DNA from: Chryseobacterium pennae
GTDB lineage: Bacteria; Bacteroidota; Bacteroidia; Flavobacteriales; Weeksellaceae
NCBI RefSeq assembly: GCF_003385515.1
Contig: NZ_QNVT01000018.1
Coordinates: forward strand, 60,882 to 124,881
Direction of reading: 5' to 3'
DNA length: 64,000 nucleotides
Shown here piece by piece: positions 52,952 through 62,240 of this stretch. The notes under the pieces were generated by a model. It was not told where the DNA came from. It made no database searches and saw only the letters and a program-made list of their open reading frames with translations. Within the stretch, counting starts at the first letter, position 1. Each line of letters begins with the position of its first letter. A program made the position numbers and the translations under genes.

Positions 52952-55663
52952 TTATTTAAAGTTGAATTTTACAGTAAACATGACCTGGCTAGGGCGAAGC
53001 TGCATGGAGGTGGAAGTAATCGCAGCATTGTCAAAATCAATTTTTTCAAATACTTTTCTATTGGCAATATTCATCCATTTCAATTCAAAATCTACTTTCT
53101 TCTTAGCCCAGGAAAACTGATAGGAAAGGTCAAAGAATCCGTTATTATACTTTGCATCACCTGATTTTGAATTGATCTGATCCCAATAAAATCCAATGGT
53201 ATGGTTTTCTATCGGATAAAAGAAGACATTCAGGTTATGGGTATACCCTTCGCTTTTTCCTAAATTTCCTGTCATGAAGATGTTAGACTGCTTATTCCAT
53301 GTTTGAGAGGCGTTAAAGTCTACACTCATCCATGAAAAATAGTTATTATTGAATTTAAAGCCTACTGTGTTTGCAATGGTCTTGTTATCAATAAAAGCAG
53401 TATTTCTTATTAACTGTGATTTAGACAGGGTATTGTTAAATGTAAAAGAAGCATTGGTTTTAAATTTTGGAAAATATTTTCCTATTTCTGCATAATAGCT
53501 GTTGCTGGTTCTCTTATTTTCTCTTTCCAGATATTCAGTCACTCTGAATCCAAATGGATTGACAAAAATGGAAGAGATAAGATTATTTTTGGTATCCCCT
53601 ATTCTGCTTCCTACATTGAAGAAAAGGTTATTCAACGGGTTTCTGTATTCTAATCTTGCTCCTAAACTTTTTGTAGTGGTCTGAGGAATCGGGTTGTTCG
53701 GGTTCATGACGCTGAAACTTCCCGGATTGGTCATAATATATCCGCCGTAAGCAGTCTTTATATCTCCAAAGTTATTACTGATATTTCCATTGACACTTGC
53801 TTTAAAGAAAGAAGCAAATGAATACTGCACAAAAATATTAGGCGTGAATGTCGTTTTATTCAATGTTTTTGAAACGTTTCTAATGACATCATCTGCCTTA
53901 ATGTTATTAAAGTTTACCGGAAAACTGGCAAATAGGCTCCAGGCTTCTGATTTATAATTAACTCCTAAAGATGCTGAAGGGGTAATTTCAGTAAATTTCA
54001 GGCTGTTTTCATAAGTCGGGCTGTTAAAATCAGGTTGTCCGGAGGTTGTAATTCCGTCAAAATTTGTATCCAGTTTATCAGTAGAATAATCAAATCCTAC
54101 CTGTGGAGTAAAGGTCCAGCCTTTCTTTGTAAAGCTTATATTCGCAGAATGTGAGGTATCTAATGTCTTGATTCTGAATCGTTGTAATGCAAAACTTCCC
54201 GGAACAAAATCGATCGTTTTCATTGAATCTTTGATTGAATTTCTGTATGGAATCTGCATATAATTAGCAGGAGAGATCTCCAGAGTCTGGTTATCATCCT
54301 GATAGCTGATATAGGATTTCAGGTTGATCATCTTTTCTTTCCAGGGAATAATTGTACTTAATGAGTTCTGGAAAGAGGACGTTGGAGATTGTACAGCTTC
54401 AAGCCCGTTTCTTTCAGAAACACTGTCTTTTCTGTATGCGTTGGTACGGTCTCCGTTCCAGTACTGTGAAAAGGTAGTTGTATTTTTGAAGAACCCTTTC
54501 TTTGCATTTTTAGTGAAAATAATCTCGCCTTTTAGTTTATCTGTATAAAAATTATTTAAAAACCGTGTTCCATATTGAGTCTTTTGCTGGAAATCATTCG
54601 TGTTGCTTGATGATTCTCTTTCTACTGCATTATTGGTATAATTGGCATTGACCTTAAGCTCCCATTCTTTTTTCTTATCAATATTGGTAAGGTAATTCGC
54701 TGAAAGATAATGTACACTATTGAATAGATATCTTTTCACAGGAAGATCAGGCGTTACTGCATTTTCCACACTCAGCCAGTTATTCTGGGAAATATTGGAC
54801 CTTCTTCCTTCCCATCCACTTCCGAATGCCAAAATATTCCCCTCATTTTCTACCTGCTCACCCATATTATTGGTCTTATAGTTAACTACCCATTGGCTTT
54901 TCTGTCCGAAAAACATAGGAGTCAGTTTTACATTCCATAGCCATGGTTCTCCAAAGCCTGTTCCGACTTCGCCACGACCGGTCATGGTTACTGAGTTTTT
55001 AAGCTTAATATTGATCGCCGCCTGATCTGAAGGTACTTTATCCTGAAGGATCTTTACCGGCTGGTGGTTTTCAAGGACTTCCACTTTTTGTACAGCATCT
55101 TTGGGCAGCGAGTTGTTGATTGTTCCATAGCCGCCTTCCATAAGGTCTTTTCCGTTGACATAGAATTTATTGATTGCATTTCCCTGATAAAGAATGGTTC
55201 CGTCTGTATTGACTTCAATTCCCGGAATTTTCTTCATTACATCGGCAAGGGTTCTGTCGTTTTTACTGTTGAAAGCTTTAAGATCATAGGAAATGGTATC
55301 TCCTCTGGCAGTGATCATTTTGGTTTTCAGCTGTACTTCCTTAATTTCTGTAGCTTCAGACTGCATTTTAAAATTCAGGGTTTGCTCGCTATTGCTGATT
55401 TGCTTTGTAAGCGGCTTTTGATTGAAGGCCTTTACTTTAAGATCCACATTAGATTCTGAAGAGGTAAAAGTGACTTTGTACTCTCCCTTGGAATTGGTGA
55501 TTCCATAAGCCAGAATAGCATCTTTACCCGGTTCCTCGATCGTTACACTGGCACTTGGTATGGCTGCTCCTTCATCATCTGTAATTTTCCCGGAAATTGT
55601 TTTCTGCGCGAAGGTGAATACCATCATAAAAAGCATCAGAAATAAGGAAATATTTTTTTTCAT
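52952..55663 (-). CDS. Outer-membrane beta-barrel protein with carboxypeptidase-like regulatory and plug domains
   Basis: 903 residues. Signal peptide to about residue 19 (LMLFMMVFTFAQ), then a carboxypeptidase-regulatory-like beta-sandwich (KTISGKITDDEGAAIPSASV) to about 105, a plug-like region (TLADVMKKIPGIEVNTDGTI, GRGEVGTG), then about 600 residues of outer-membrane strands. This matches the OMP_b-brl family of TonB-dependent-receptor-like proteins rather than SusC, since SusC signature VVVGYG is absent. It may take up a ligand or help assemble surface proteins. The start at 55663 (MKKNISLF) gives the usual signal peptide. Confidence 0.86.
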   Translation of the reverse strand: MKKNISLFLMLFMMVFTFAQKTISGKITDDEGAAIPSASVTIEEPGKDAILAYGITNSKGEYKVTFTSSESNVDLKVKAFNQKPLTKQISNSEQTLNFKMQSEATEIKEVQLKTKMITARGDTISYDLKAFNSKNDRTLADVMKKIPGIEVNTDGTILYQGNAINKFYVNGKDLMEGGYGTINNSLPKDAVQKVEVLENHQPVKILQDKVPSDQAAINIKLKNSVTMTGRGEVGTGFGEPWLWNVKLTPMFFGQKSQWVVNYKTNNMGEQVENEGNILAFGSGWEGRRSNISQNNWLSVENAVTPDLPVKRYLFNSVHYLSANYLTNIDKKKEWELKVNANYTNNAVERESSSNTNDFQQKTQYGTRFLNNFYTDKLKGEIIFTKNAKKGFFKNTTTFSQYWNGDRTNAYRKDSVSERNGLEAVQSPTSSFQNSLSTIIPWKEKMINLKSYISYQDDNQTLEISPANYMQIPYRNSIKDSMKTIDFVPGSFALQRFRIKTLDTSHSANISFTKKGWTFTPQVGFDYSTDKLDTNFDGITTSGQPDFNSPTYENSLKFTEITPSASLGVNYKSEAWSLFASFPVNFNNIKADDVIRNVSKTLNKTTFTPNIFVQYSFASFFKASVNGNISNNFGDIKTAYGGYIMTNPGSFSVMNPNNPIPQTTTKSLGARLEYRNPLNNLFFNVGSRIGDTKNNLISSIFVNPFGFRVTEYLERENKRTSNSYYAEIGKYFPKFKTNASFTFNNTLSKSQLIRNTAFIDNKTIANTVGFKFNNNYFSWMSVDFNASQTWNKQSNIFMTGNLGKSEGYTHNLNVFFYPIENHTIGFYWDQINSKSGDAKYNNGFFDLSYQFSWAKKKVDFELKWMNIANRKVFEKIDFDNAAITSTSMQLRPSQVMFTVKFNFK

Positions 55664-56140
55664 ATTCACTATTTGACTAATTAGTTAATCATTGTAGTTT
55701 TTCGTTACACTTTCTTTAAAGATATATTTTTGTTTTAAAAGTTAAATCCTTTCACTTTACCTCTTTATATTTTATCTTGTTTGTAAAGGAAAAGTATAGT
55801 TACAGAAAAATTTCAGATATTTTCTTATTTATATCAAGAGAAAATACAAATCAATAATATAAAAAATCACCAACAATTGAATAATGATAAATTACAACTA
55901 CCTTACTTTCAGTAATTTGAAATTATTTATTAAAAAAATACTATTTTTTTATAAATAAAAAATATTCTAGGAGCATCCGTTTTTAAACTTTAAATTTAAA
56001 AATATCTCCCGTGCTATTGAATTAAAATAATGTAACTACCTTTTATTCTTTAATTTATCCAGTTTTAATAGAAACTGCCTGTGAAATAAAAATAATATCT
56101 TCGCATCAGAATGGATTTTTATTCATCTATTTTGTGTTTT

Positions 56141-56172
56141 TACCCTGTAATTCTGTTACAGGGTATTTTTTA
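56141..56172 (+). terminator. Orphan intrinsic terminator (possible small RNA end)
   Basis: TACCCTGTAA (56141-56150) pairs perfectly with TTACAGGGTA (56156-56165), loop TTCTG, then TTTTTTATA. No plus-strand gene precedes it, so a short transcript beginning near a TATCTTCG (-7-like) box at about 56097-56104 is possible. Confidence 0.6.
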
Positions 56173-56307
56173 TACAAAATGATAAAAAAAATAAGATTTC
56201 TATAAACAATTGCTAATATGTAATTTTTATTTAGACTAAATAATATAATTTAAATTGCATTATATATTAAAAAAAAATTAAACTCTGGTTCATAAATATT
56301 TATTTAA

Positions 56308-56315
56308 TAATTTTG
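56308..56315 (+). promoter_or_regulatory. -7 box of the cupin-like gene
   Basis: TAATTTTG matches TAnnTTTG and ends 18 bp before the ATG at 56334. No clear -33 TTG. Confidence 0.5.
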
Positions 56316-56333
56316 TAACATAAAATTTACGAA

Positions 56334-57215
56334 ATGGGAATTATTTTAAAGCCTATAGATGTTGTAGATGATATTTCTAAAGAGGAATTCTACGAAAAAT
56401 ATCTAAAGCCAAGAAGGCCCGTTGTCATCAAAAATATGGCAAAAAAGTGGCCTGCTTACCAAAAATGGACGATGGAATATATGAAGGAGGTTGTAGGAGA
56501 TGTGGAGGTCCCGTTATATGACAGTTCAAAGGCAGATCCTTCTGCTCCCATCAACTCTTCTGCAGCTAAAATGAAATTCGGAGATTATGTAGATCTCATA
56601 AAAAGAGAGCCTACTGATCTTAGAATTTTCCTTTTTGACCCCATAAAATACGCCCCGAAACTTCTTGAAGATTATATTTCTCCTAAAGAACTGATGGGAG
56701 GCTTCCTTGATAAGTATCCAAACATGTTCTTCGGTGGAAAAGGTTCTGTAACGTTCCTTCATTTCGATATAGACATGGCGCACATTTTCCATACTCACTT
56801 CAATGGAAGAAAGCATATTCTTCTTTTTGACTATAAATGGAGAGAAAGGTTGTATCAAATTCCTTATGCTACATATGCTTTGGAGGATTATGATATTGAA
56901 AATCCTGATTTCACAAAATTCCCGGCACTGGATGGTGTAGAAGGTATTGAATGTTACCTTGAGCACGGTGATACTTTATTTATGCCTACCGGATGGTGGC
57001 ATTGGATGAAATATCTTGATGGCTCCTTCTCTATCTCCCTACGAGCCTGGGATAAATCATGGGCAGTAAAGGCACATTCTTTATGGAATCTTACAGTACA
57101 GCGCAAATTTGATGACATTATGAAGTCGAGCTTCAAAAAGAAATACATGGACTGGAAAGAGAAAATGGCTTTTAAAAGAGCTGAAATAGCTTTAAGAAGA
57201 GGCTTACCAAGATAA
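56334..57215 (+). CDS. Cupin-like/JmjC-domain protein (2-oxoglutarate- and Fe(II)-dependent type)
   Basis: 293 residues. Cupin_8/JmjC layout: RRPVVIKNMAKKWPAY near the start, facial-triad candidates His-Asp in TFLHFDIDMAH (about residue 143) and His in MPTGWWHWMKYL (about 225), and Lys in NGRKHILLF for 2-oxoglutarate. Relatives hydroxylate proteins or tRNA. The C-terminus is basic. It is transcribed alone; substrate unknown. A conserved flavobacterial family. Confidence 0.85.
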   Translation: MGIILKPIDVVDDISKEEFYEKYLKPRRPVVIKNMAKKWPAYQKWTMEYMKEVVGDVEVPLYDSSKADPSAPINSSAAKMKFGDYVDLIKREPTDLRIFLFDPIKYAPKLLEDYISPKELMGGFLDKYPNMFFGGKGSVTFLHFDIDMAHIFHTHFNGRKHILLFDYKWRERLYQIPYATYALEDYDIENPDFTKFPALDGVEGIECYLEHGDTLFMPTGWWHWMKYLDGSFSISLRAWDKSWAVKAHSLWNLTVQRKFDDIMKSSFKKKYMDWKEKMAFKRAEIALRRGLPR

Positions 57216-57217
57216 AT

Positions 57218-57248
57218 AAAAAAGACGTTTCAATGAAACGTCTTTTTT
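57218..57248. terminator. Bidirectional terminator between cupin-like and M14 genes
   Basis: Perfect 15-bp complementarity: AAAAAAGACGTTTCA (57218-57232) with TGAAACGTCTTTTTT (57234-57248), biologically a 4-nt CAAT loop. Confidence 0.92.
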
Positions 57249-57273
57249 ATTTTAATAGCTCATTTTCAATAAC

Positions 57274-58998
57274 TTACAAAACCCTATACACTGGATACTG
57301 TCTAAAGGTTTTCTCTTCAAAATAAGGAGAATTTCTATACACCCAATCCAATAGAGCATCTCCATCTTCCGAAAGTTTTCTGTCTGATCTTTTAGCTATT
57401 TCAAAAGCTTCTTTCAGTTTCTCATCTTTTTTCAGTAATTCTGCAGCGGTATCTTCAAAAATATAGGCTGAATAATATTCTTTCTGAGCCAGGATACCAT
57501 CAAAAAAGTTCCAGTTAAAGAATGAGTCTAAGGCTTCAGGCTCAAGGGTTTCTATCATATATTTAACCCCAGACTGATTGGTGGAAACAATATAATCTCC
57601 AGCTGTAAACTTCTGATCTTTTTTAGAAGCATCTACTGTAGTTTCAAAATGCAGATAGTGCCCTTCATATGGGTTCTTTACAGTTTTAAAGTCTTTGATC
57701 TTATAGGATTCTACGGCAATGGTACTGTCTTTCAGAATCGGCTTCATCTGAATTCCGTTTCTTTTAAATTCTTCAATAACTCTGTACTGCGATTGTGGGA
57801 TTACATAGTATTTAGGAATTGTGATATACCCTGTAGGAACGGCGGTGGTAAAAAGCTTTATATTCTTTATAAAAGGTTTGTTTCTGTCATAATACAGCCT
57901 TGGTTTTCCCGAGATTTCACTTGGCTTATATTTCCCTTCATAGCCTTTAAAATCCATGGTTGTATACTTGGTCGAGTCTATTTTCCAGCGAATTCCGTAT
58001 TGCTTGCCTGCCTGATATTGCTTAAGATTTTCTATACGAAGCTGCTTTATTTTCTGATAATCTTTATCAAGGTTCTGCAAATTCACCAACATATATTTGT
58101 AGGTTGCATCTACTCTTTTATCATAAGGCTTCAGCATATGGGTTTCGGGAACGGTTCCTAAAGAATTGAACAAAGTGGTGTATCCTGTAGAATATCTTGG
58201 GGAATCTTCGAACGAAGCGAAACCAACCTCCGGAATATTCCCATGAATGTTGACATAAGGAGTGCTTTCATATCCTAATTTCTTCATATCATCAAGGTTT
58301 TTAGCCTGATAATCATTGTAAAAATAAGCTCCTAATGTATTTCCCAGACGTTCTTTAAAAGTCGAGATATAAGTAAATGTATATTGATAATCTGCTCCGT
58401 TACTGACATGATTATCAATGAAAACATCGGGTTTCAGCCATTGATAGATTTCCTGGAAGCTTCTTGCATTTTTAGAATCTGCTTTGATAAAATCTCTGTT
58501 CAGATCATAATTCCTAGCATTTCCTCTGAAACCATACTGTTCCGGACCGTTCTGATTGGCTCTGGAATGGGAACCTCTATTCAGCATTCCGCTGATATTA
58601 TAGGCTGAGATCGCAGCAATGATAAAGTTTTGTGGAGTTTTAATTTTTTGAGTTGCCAGATCTCTCATCAGCATCATCGTGGCATCAATTCCGTCCGGTT
58701 CTCCAGGGTGAATTCCGTTGTTGACAAAGAGAATGGCTTTATCTTTTCTCAGTTTTTCAGGATCTTTTTCAGGAAAAGGATTGTAAACGACCACATAAAT
58801 GGGTTTTCCGTTGTCATCTTCTCCTTTTTTAAGATACTGAATGGTATTAAAATTTTTGGCCAGATCCTGATAATAGGTATTCATTTCATCGTAAGTAACG
58901 GTTTGATTTCCATTCCCTTTTTCAAAAGGGGTATGAAATGTTTTTTGTCCAAAAACCAGGGAAGAACATGCAACAAGCAGGAGGTATTTCAGTTTCAT
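57274..58998 (-). CDS. M14-family zinc carboxypeptidase
   Basis: 574 residues, signal peptide ending SLVFGQ. Zinc ligands: NNGIHPGEPDGIDA (H-x-x-E, about residue 96) and the later DNHVSNGADYQY (His near 195), with a catalytic Glu probably in ASFEDSPRYS or VPETHMLKPY. A C-terminal domain of about 260 residues follows the peptidase. Secreted or periplasmic peptidase, likely nutrient scavenging. No partner gene; terminator and palindrome on either side. Confidence 0.88.
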   Translation of the reverse strand: MKLKYLLLVACSSLVFGQKTFHTPFEKGNGNQTVTYDEMNTYYQDLAKNFNTIQYLKKGEDDNGKPIYVVVYNPFPEKDPEKLRKDKAILFVNNGIHPGEPDGIDATMMLMRDLATQKIKTPQNFIIAAISAYNISGMLNRGSHSRANQNGPEQYGFRGNARNYDLNRDFIKADSKNARSFQEIYQWLKPDVFIDNHVSNGADYQYTFTYISTFKERLGNTLGAYFYNDYQAKNLDDMKKLGYESTPYVNIHGNIPEVGFASFEDSPRYSTGYTTLFNSLGTVPETHMLKPYDKRVDATYKYMLVNLQNLDKDYQKIKQLRIENLKQYQAGKQYGIRWKIDSTKYTTMDFKGYEGKYKPSEISGKPRLYYDRNKPFIKNIKLFTTAVPTGYITIPKYYVIPQSQYRVIEEFKRNGIQMKPILKDSTIAVESYKIKDFKTVKNPYEGHYLHFETTVDASKKDQKFTAGDYIVSTNQSGVKYMIETLEPEALDSFFNWNFFDGILAQKEYYSAYIFEDTAAELLKKDEKLKEAFEIAKRSDRKLSEDGDALLDWVYRNSPYFEEKTFRQYPVYRVL

Positions 58999-59100
58999 TG
59001 ATATATTATTTTCCGGATTTAAAATTAGGTAATATCACTGGGGCTGAAAAGAAAAATGGTAAAAATACACTATCGGAATATGATTTAATAAAAATAAAAA

Positions 59101-59131
59101 AACCTTACAGGTTTTGGAAACCTATAAGGTT
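59101..59131. repeat. Second copy of the CCTATAAGG palindrome
   Basis: AACCTTACAGGTTT (59101-59114) and AAACCTATAAGGTT (59118-59131) pair with one mismatch around loop TGG. Its 21-bp core equals that of the palindrome at 34542-34574. Confidence 0.75.
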
Positions 59132-59178
59132 AGATTGTAGGCATATATACTGCTCATCTCTATTATTTATTATTTAAT

Positions 59179-59910
59179 CTATCCGTTCCGTCCTTTTTCA
59201 TGAGGGTAAAGGGAAGGAAGCGGATCACTTTGCCAGAATTCGTTTGTATCAATATCCATGATGGATAGGGCTCCGGTAAAGGCAGCTCCGGTATCCATAT
59301 TCCAGATATTGCCTTTATTTGTAGGAACTCTGCTTCCGATATATAAGGTTGGAGTATGTCCAATAAATATTTCTTTGTACAGGAGCAGCCTTTTAGGGTA
59401 TAGTAATGAATTCTTTTCCAGTTTTTTATCCATTGCCACTGCAGTTTCCCACAGGGTTCTGTCCCATCGGTAATTGCTGGAATAGACTTCTTTTTCAGGG
59501 CCATGCATGGAAGAATATCCGGCATGAATGAATAATCTGTTCTGATCATCTACATAATAATGCTTCATACGCTGGAAAAATTCAAGGTGAAGATCCAACT
59601 CTTCTGAAGAATAATCGGTATAGCTGTCTACGGTACTTTTTCCTCCATTAGCAAGCCATATTCCTGGTCCCTGCTCAAAAGCCAGCCAGTCTTCACACCA
59701 TACATCATGATTTCCTTTGATAAAAATACATTTCTGTTTTTCGGAAAGTTCTATTAAAAATTTTATGATCTGAGAAGATTCGCTCCAGCCATCTACATAA
59801 TCTCCAAGAAAGATCAGTAGATCATCCGGAGTAACCTCAGCGCGTTCAAGCACCTGTTGTAATGCTCTGAATCCGCCGTGAATGTCTCCTATTACTAATG
59901 TTCTGCTCAT
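59179..59910 (-). CDS. PPP-type metallophosphatase
   Basis: 243 residues. Metallophosphoesterase motifs in order: VIGDIHGG (residues 6-13), FLGDYVDGW (34-42), IKGNHDVW, RLFIHAGYSS and IFIGHTP; the D-x-H, G-D-x-x-D, G-N-H-D set binds two metals. Resembles bacterial Ser/Thr protein phosphatases or Ap4A hydrolases of the PPP family. It is the last gene of the minus-strand cluster, 77 bp after kptA. Its substrate could be a phosphate ester or a nucleotide such as an ADP-ribose derivative. Confidence 0.9.
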   Translation of the reverse strand: MSRTLVIGDIHGGFRALQQVLERAEVTPDDLLIFLGDYVDGWSESSQIIKFLIELSEKQKCIFIKGNHDVWCEDWLAFEQGPGIWLANGGKSTVDSYTDYSSEELDLHLEFFQRMKHYYVDDQNRLFIHAGYSSMHGPEKEVYSSNYRWDRTLWETAVAMDKKLEKNSLLYPKRLLLYKEIFIGHTPTLYIGSRVPTNKGNIWNMDTGAAFTGALSIMDIDTNEFWQSDPLPSLYPHEKGRNG

Positions 59911-59987
59911 GGTTTAGTTTCGTTGGTGAAAAGATAAACCATTATCTTTAAATAATGGCTCTTTTGGTTCAACCCCTGTTGATTTTA

Positions 59988-60530
59988 TTACTTTGAAATA
60001 TATTTCGGATCTATAAACTCTGTAAGCCATACTCCGTTGGCAGATTGGTAGAAAGAAACTCCTTCTTCATACATTTTTCCGGTTCTGATTGTCAGAATTA
60101 AAGGTTTCCCGTGTCTCATTCCCACCTTTGTAGCCGTCTCTTTATCAGCGCTTAAGTGTACATGCTGACGGGTTCTTTTCTCAATTCCATTTTCTAAAAT
60201 GGATGAAATATTGGCTTCGGCGGTTCCGTGATATAAAAATTCAGGCGGCTGTATAGCTTCCAAGGCTAAATTGATGTCGATAGAATGTCCCTGACTGGCT
60301 CTGATTTTTGTTTTATCATCATTAAAGGCAAATCTTTTTTTATTATTGGTTTCTACCACCTCATCTAATTCTTCGAAAGAAAAATGCACTCTTTTTTTAG
60401 CTGATTTTACTCTCAGCTCTTCTACATCTGCCCAGCCGTTTTCATCCAGCTTTAATCCGATACTTTCGGGTTGATGCCTCAAAATGAGGCTTAAAAACTT
60501 ACTTATTCTTTTTGTTTCTATTTCGTTCAT
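59988..60530 (-). CDS. kptA: KptA/Tpt1 RNA 2'-phosphotransferase
   Basis: 180 residues. Uses NAD+ to remove an internal 2'-phosphate from RNA, giving ADP-ribose 1''-2''-cyclic phosphate. Catalytic set visible: SLILRHQPE (Arg, His near 18-19), IRASQGHS (Arg near 77), LYHGTAE, RQHVHLS with the later Arg, and the C-terminal YQSANGVWLTE. Full-length for the family. Its start overlaps the stop of the upstream unknown gene (ATGA-type), so they are translated together. Bacteria lack tRNA splicing of the eukaryal sort, so its target RNA is unknown. Confidence 0.93.
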   Translation of the reverse strand: MNEIETKRISKFLSLILRHQPESIGLKLDENGWADVEELRVKSAKKRVHFSFEELDEVVETNNKKRFAFNDDKTKIRASQGHSIDINLALEAIQPPEFLYHGTAEANISSILENGIEKRTRQHVHLSADKETATKVGMRHGKPLILTIRTGKMYEEGVSFYQSANGVWLTEFIDPKYISK

Positions 60531-61624
60531 TGTTTGTTTTTTAATTTTTTAATAAGTCTGCTAACCGTAAAATAATCCTGTTTCATTTGATTATAAACAG
60601 AAAGCTCATCTCCTGATAATCCTTCCAGTATTTTTTTCTGCTCATACATACAATGCTCAAAATCTTCATCACTTACACAGAGATCCATTTGATCTTCAAG
60701 TTCCAAATATTCACTGATGATGGCTTCATCAAGATTATACGAAAGCAGTTTCTCCTTTATATAATTAGACCATGCCAGACCTTCATTATATTTTTCTTTG
60801 CGCAATACTTCAATTTTCTTTTTGCTTTCATCCGTTATGTTATAATGATTAAGTCTTCTCCATAATGAATCTTCAATAAGCCCCTCTCCAAACTCTCCTC
60901 TGTCCAGAATATATCCCGGATCATAAGTGTTCAGATACTTCAGGAAATTTTCATTTTTATTGGGGTAAATAAATACATTTCGTAGATACATTCCCATTCC
61001 AAAAAGAACTGTCAAATCATTAAGCTTTGAAGCTAATGATTCATTCCTGATACCACGGATTGTATTTTCACTCAATTCTTCGTGAATCAAAAAATCAACA
61101 GCTTCTTCTACTGTGTTTATTTTTAAGGTCTTCTCTTCAAGGTATTTTGCACGAGCTTTCTCTTCTTCAATCAATTTTTCAGACTCTTCTCCTATAGGAA
61201 CTGATGGTTTGTAAACCTTTCGAAAAGAATCATAAGATACAATCTCTCTACTGTTTGTTTCCAAATATTTCTTTAACCTCCATGCAAAAAATCTTTTTTC
61301 TTCTTCCAAAATCCCAAGGGCCTCTTTCTCAACTTCCTCAGTACGGCCAAAGAAATCAACAGTTTTTATTTTATCAACCATTAAAGTATTGAAGAGTGGT
61401 ATTTGATTAGTTTCTATCATCAACTCTCCGTCCTTCAATATTTTAAAATTACTGATTGTATTTTCTTCGATCTCGCATTTGATAAGAAACATTCCGTGAT
61501 CCGGGATATGATCAGGTATAGAACTGGTATAAAAATGCAAAGGAATATCGGAAACAAATTCTTTAAAAAAAATTCTTCCTATTTCCAGTAATTCTTTTTC
61601 TGAAATAAATTTATATAGAGTCAT
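60527..61624 (-). CDS. Unknown protein with a DUF6794-like domain, coupled to kptA
   Basis: 365 residues, soluble. The stretch INTVEEAVDFLIHEEL ... FGMGMYLRNVFIYPN ... DSLWRRLNHY (about residues 165-265) looks like DUF6794 (a helix-rich domain of unknown role). The first 95 residues contain TSSIPDHIPDHGMFL and an NQIPLFNTL segment I cannot place; an ADP-ribosyltransferase-like fold is a guess only. C-terminal 100 residues are charged and helical. The ATG at 61624 is preferred over a TTG one codon earlier. It overlaps kptA by 4 bp. Confidence 0.72.
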   Translation of the reverse strand: MTLYKFISEKELLEIGRIFFKEFVSDIPLHFYTSSIPDHIPDHGMFLIKCEIEENTISNFKILKDGELMIETNQIPLFNTLMVDKIKTVDFFGRTEEVEKEALGILEEEKRFFAWRLKKYLETNSREIVSYDSFRKVYKPSVPIGEESEKLIEEEKARAKYLEEKTLKINTVEEAVDFLIHEELSENTIRGIRNESLASKLNDLTVLFGMGMYLRNVFIYPNKNENFLKYLNTYDPGYILDRGEFGEGLIEDSLWRRLNHYNITDESKKKIEVLRKEKYNEGLAWSNYIKEKLLSYNLDEAIISEYLELEDQMDLCVSDEDFEHCMYEQKKILEGLSGDELSVYNQMKQDYFTVSRLIKKLKNKQ

Positions 61625-61756
61625 CAAGGGTCTTAATTTTGTTAAAATTTATAATATTCGGGAATTAAATATACTGGTATTATATCACCTGTATTGTTTC
61701 ACCTACATATTCTTTAAAACTAAATTCTGCTATTCCGTTCATTGGTTTTGGTTTAA

Positions 61757-62236
61757 TTAAGCATTATAAAATTCCGGGGAAAAAGTGACTGCAAACCCTG
61801 TTTTTTTATTGATCTCCTCTGCATATTGATCATAATAATAAATCTCTGGTGATATTGAAAGCATTACAAATGATTTTTCGTACAAATAAACCCACAAACA
61901 AGCTTCAGCGGGTCCCCTTCCTTTAAGTACATTTTGAATTTCAATTCTACTGATCTTATTCAAAGGAATTAATAAAGTTCTCTTTTGATCTGTAAAACCC
62001 AACAGACTATTTTGATTATCCATCCAGAGTAAAGACTGATCCTTTAAAATATTCAATACCTCATCTGGTGTCTGAAATAAATAGTCCGGTGAATAATGAA
62101 CACGGCAATTTCCTAATTTTACCACTTTATTGATTTCTATTCTTCCTTTATATTGCTGCAAAGGGGTGTTCAGAAAGATATCCTCAGGATCATATTTGGA
62201 AAACATGTTGGCAAGGGCTTTTAGGAAAGATTTCAT
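61757..62236 (-). CDS. Unknown protein of 159 residues before the ADP-ribosylglycohydrolase side of the cluster
   Basis: Soluble, beta-rich: several strand-like stretches (GRIEINKVVKLGNCRVHYS, KRTLLIPLNKISRIEIQNVL), reminiscent of a PH-like domain. No catalytic motif. It starts 4 bp after the ADP-ribosylglycohydrolase stop, so it is in that operon. About 130 bp, without a strong terminator, separate it from the next unknown gene. Confidence 0.7.
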   Translation of the reverse strand: MKSFLKALANMFSKYDPEDIFLNTPLQQYKGRIEINKVVKLGNCRVHYSPDYLFQTPDEVLNILKDQSLLWMDNQNSLLGFTDQKRTLLIPLNKISRIEIQNVLKGRGPAEACLWVYLYEKSFVMLSISPEIYYYDQYAEEINKKTGFAVTFSPEFYNA

Positions 62237-62240
62237 TCGC

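Larger units (their letters stand above)
55664..56333. other. 670-bp AT-rich region without a protein gene
   Basis: Between the divergent barrel and cupin-like genes. It holds an orphan terminator at 56141-56172, a cupin promoter at 56308-56315, and otherwise low-complexity A/T. No frame of coding quality and no copy of the 25-nt repeat was seen. Confidence 0.7.
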
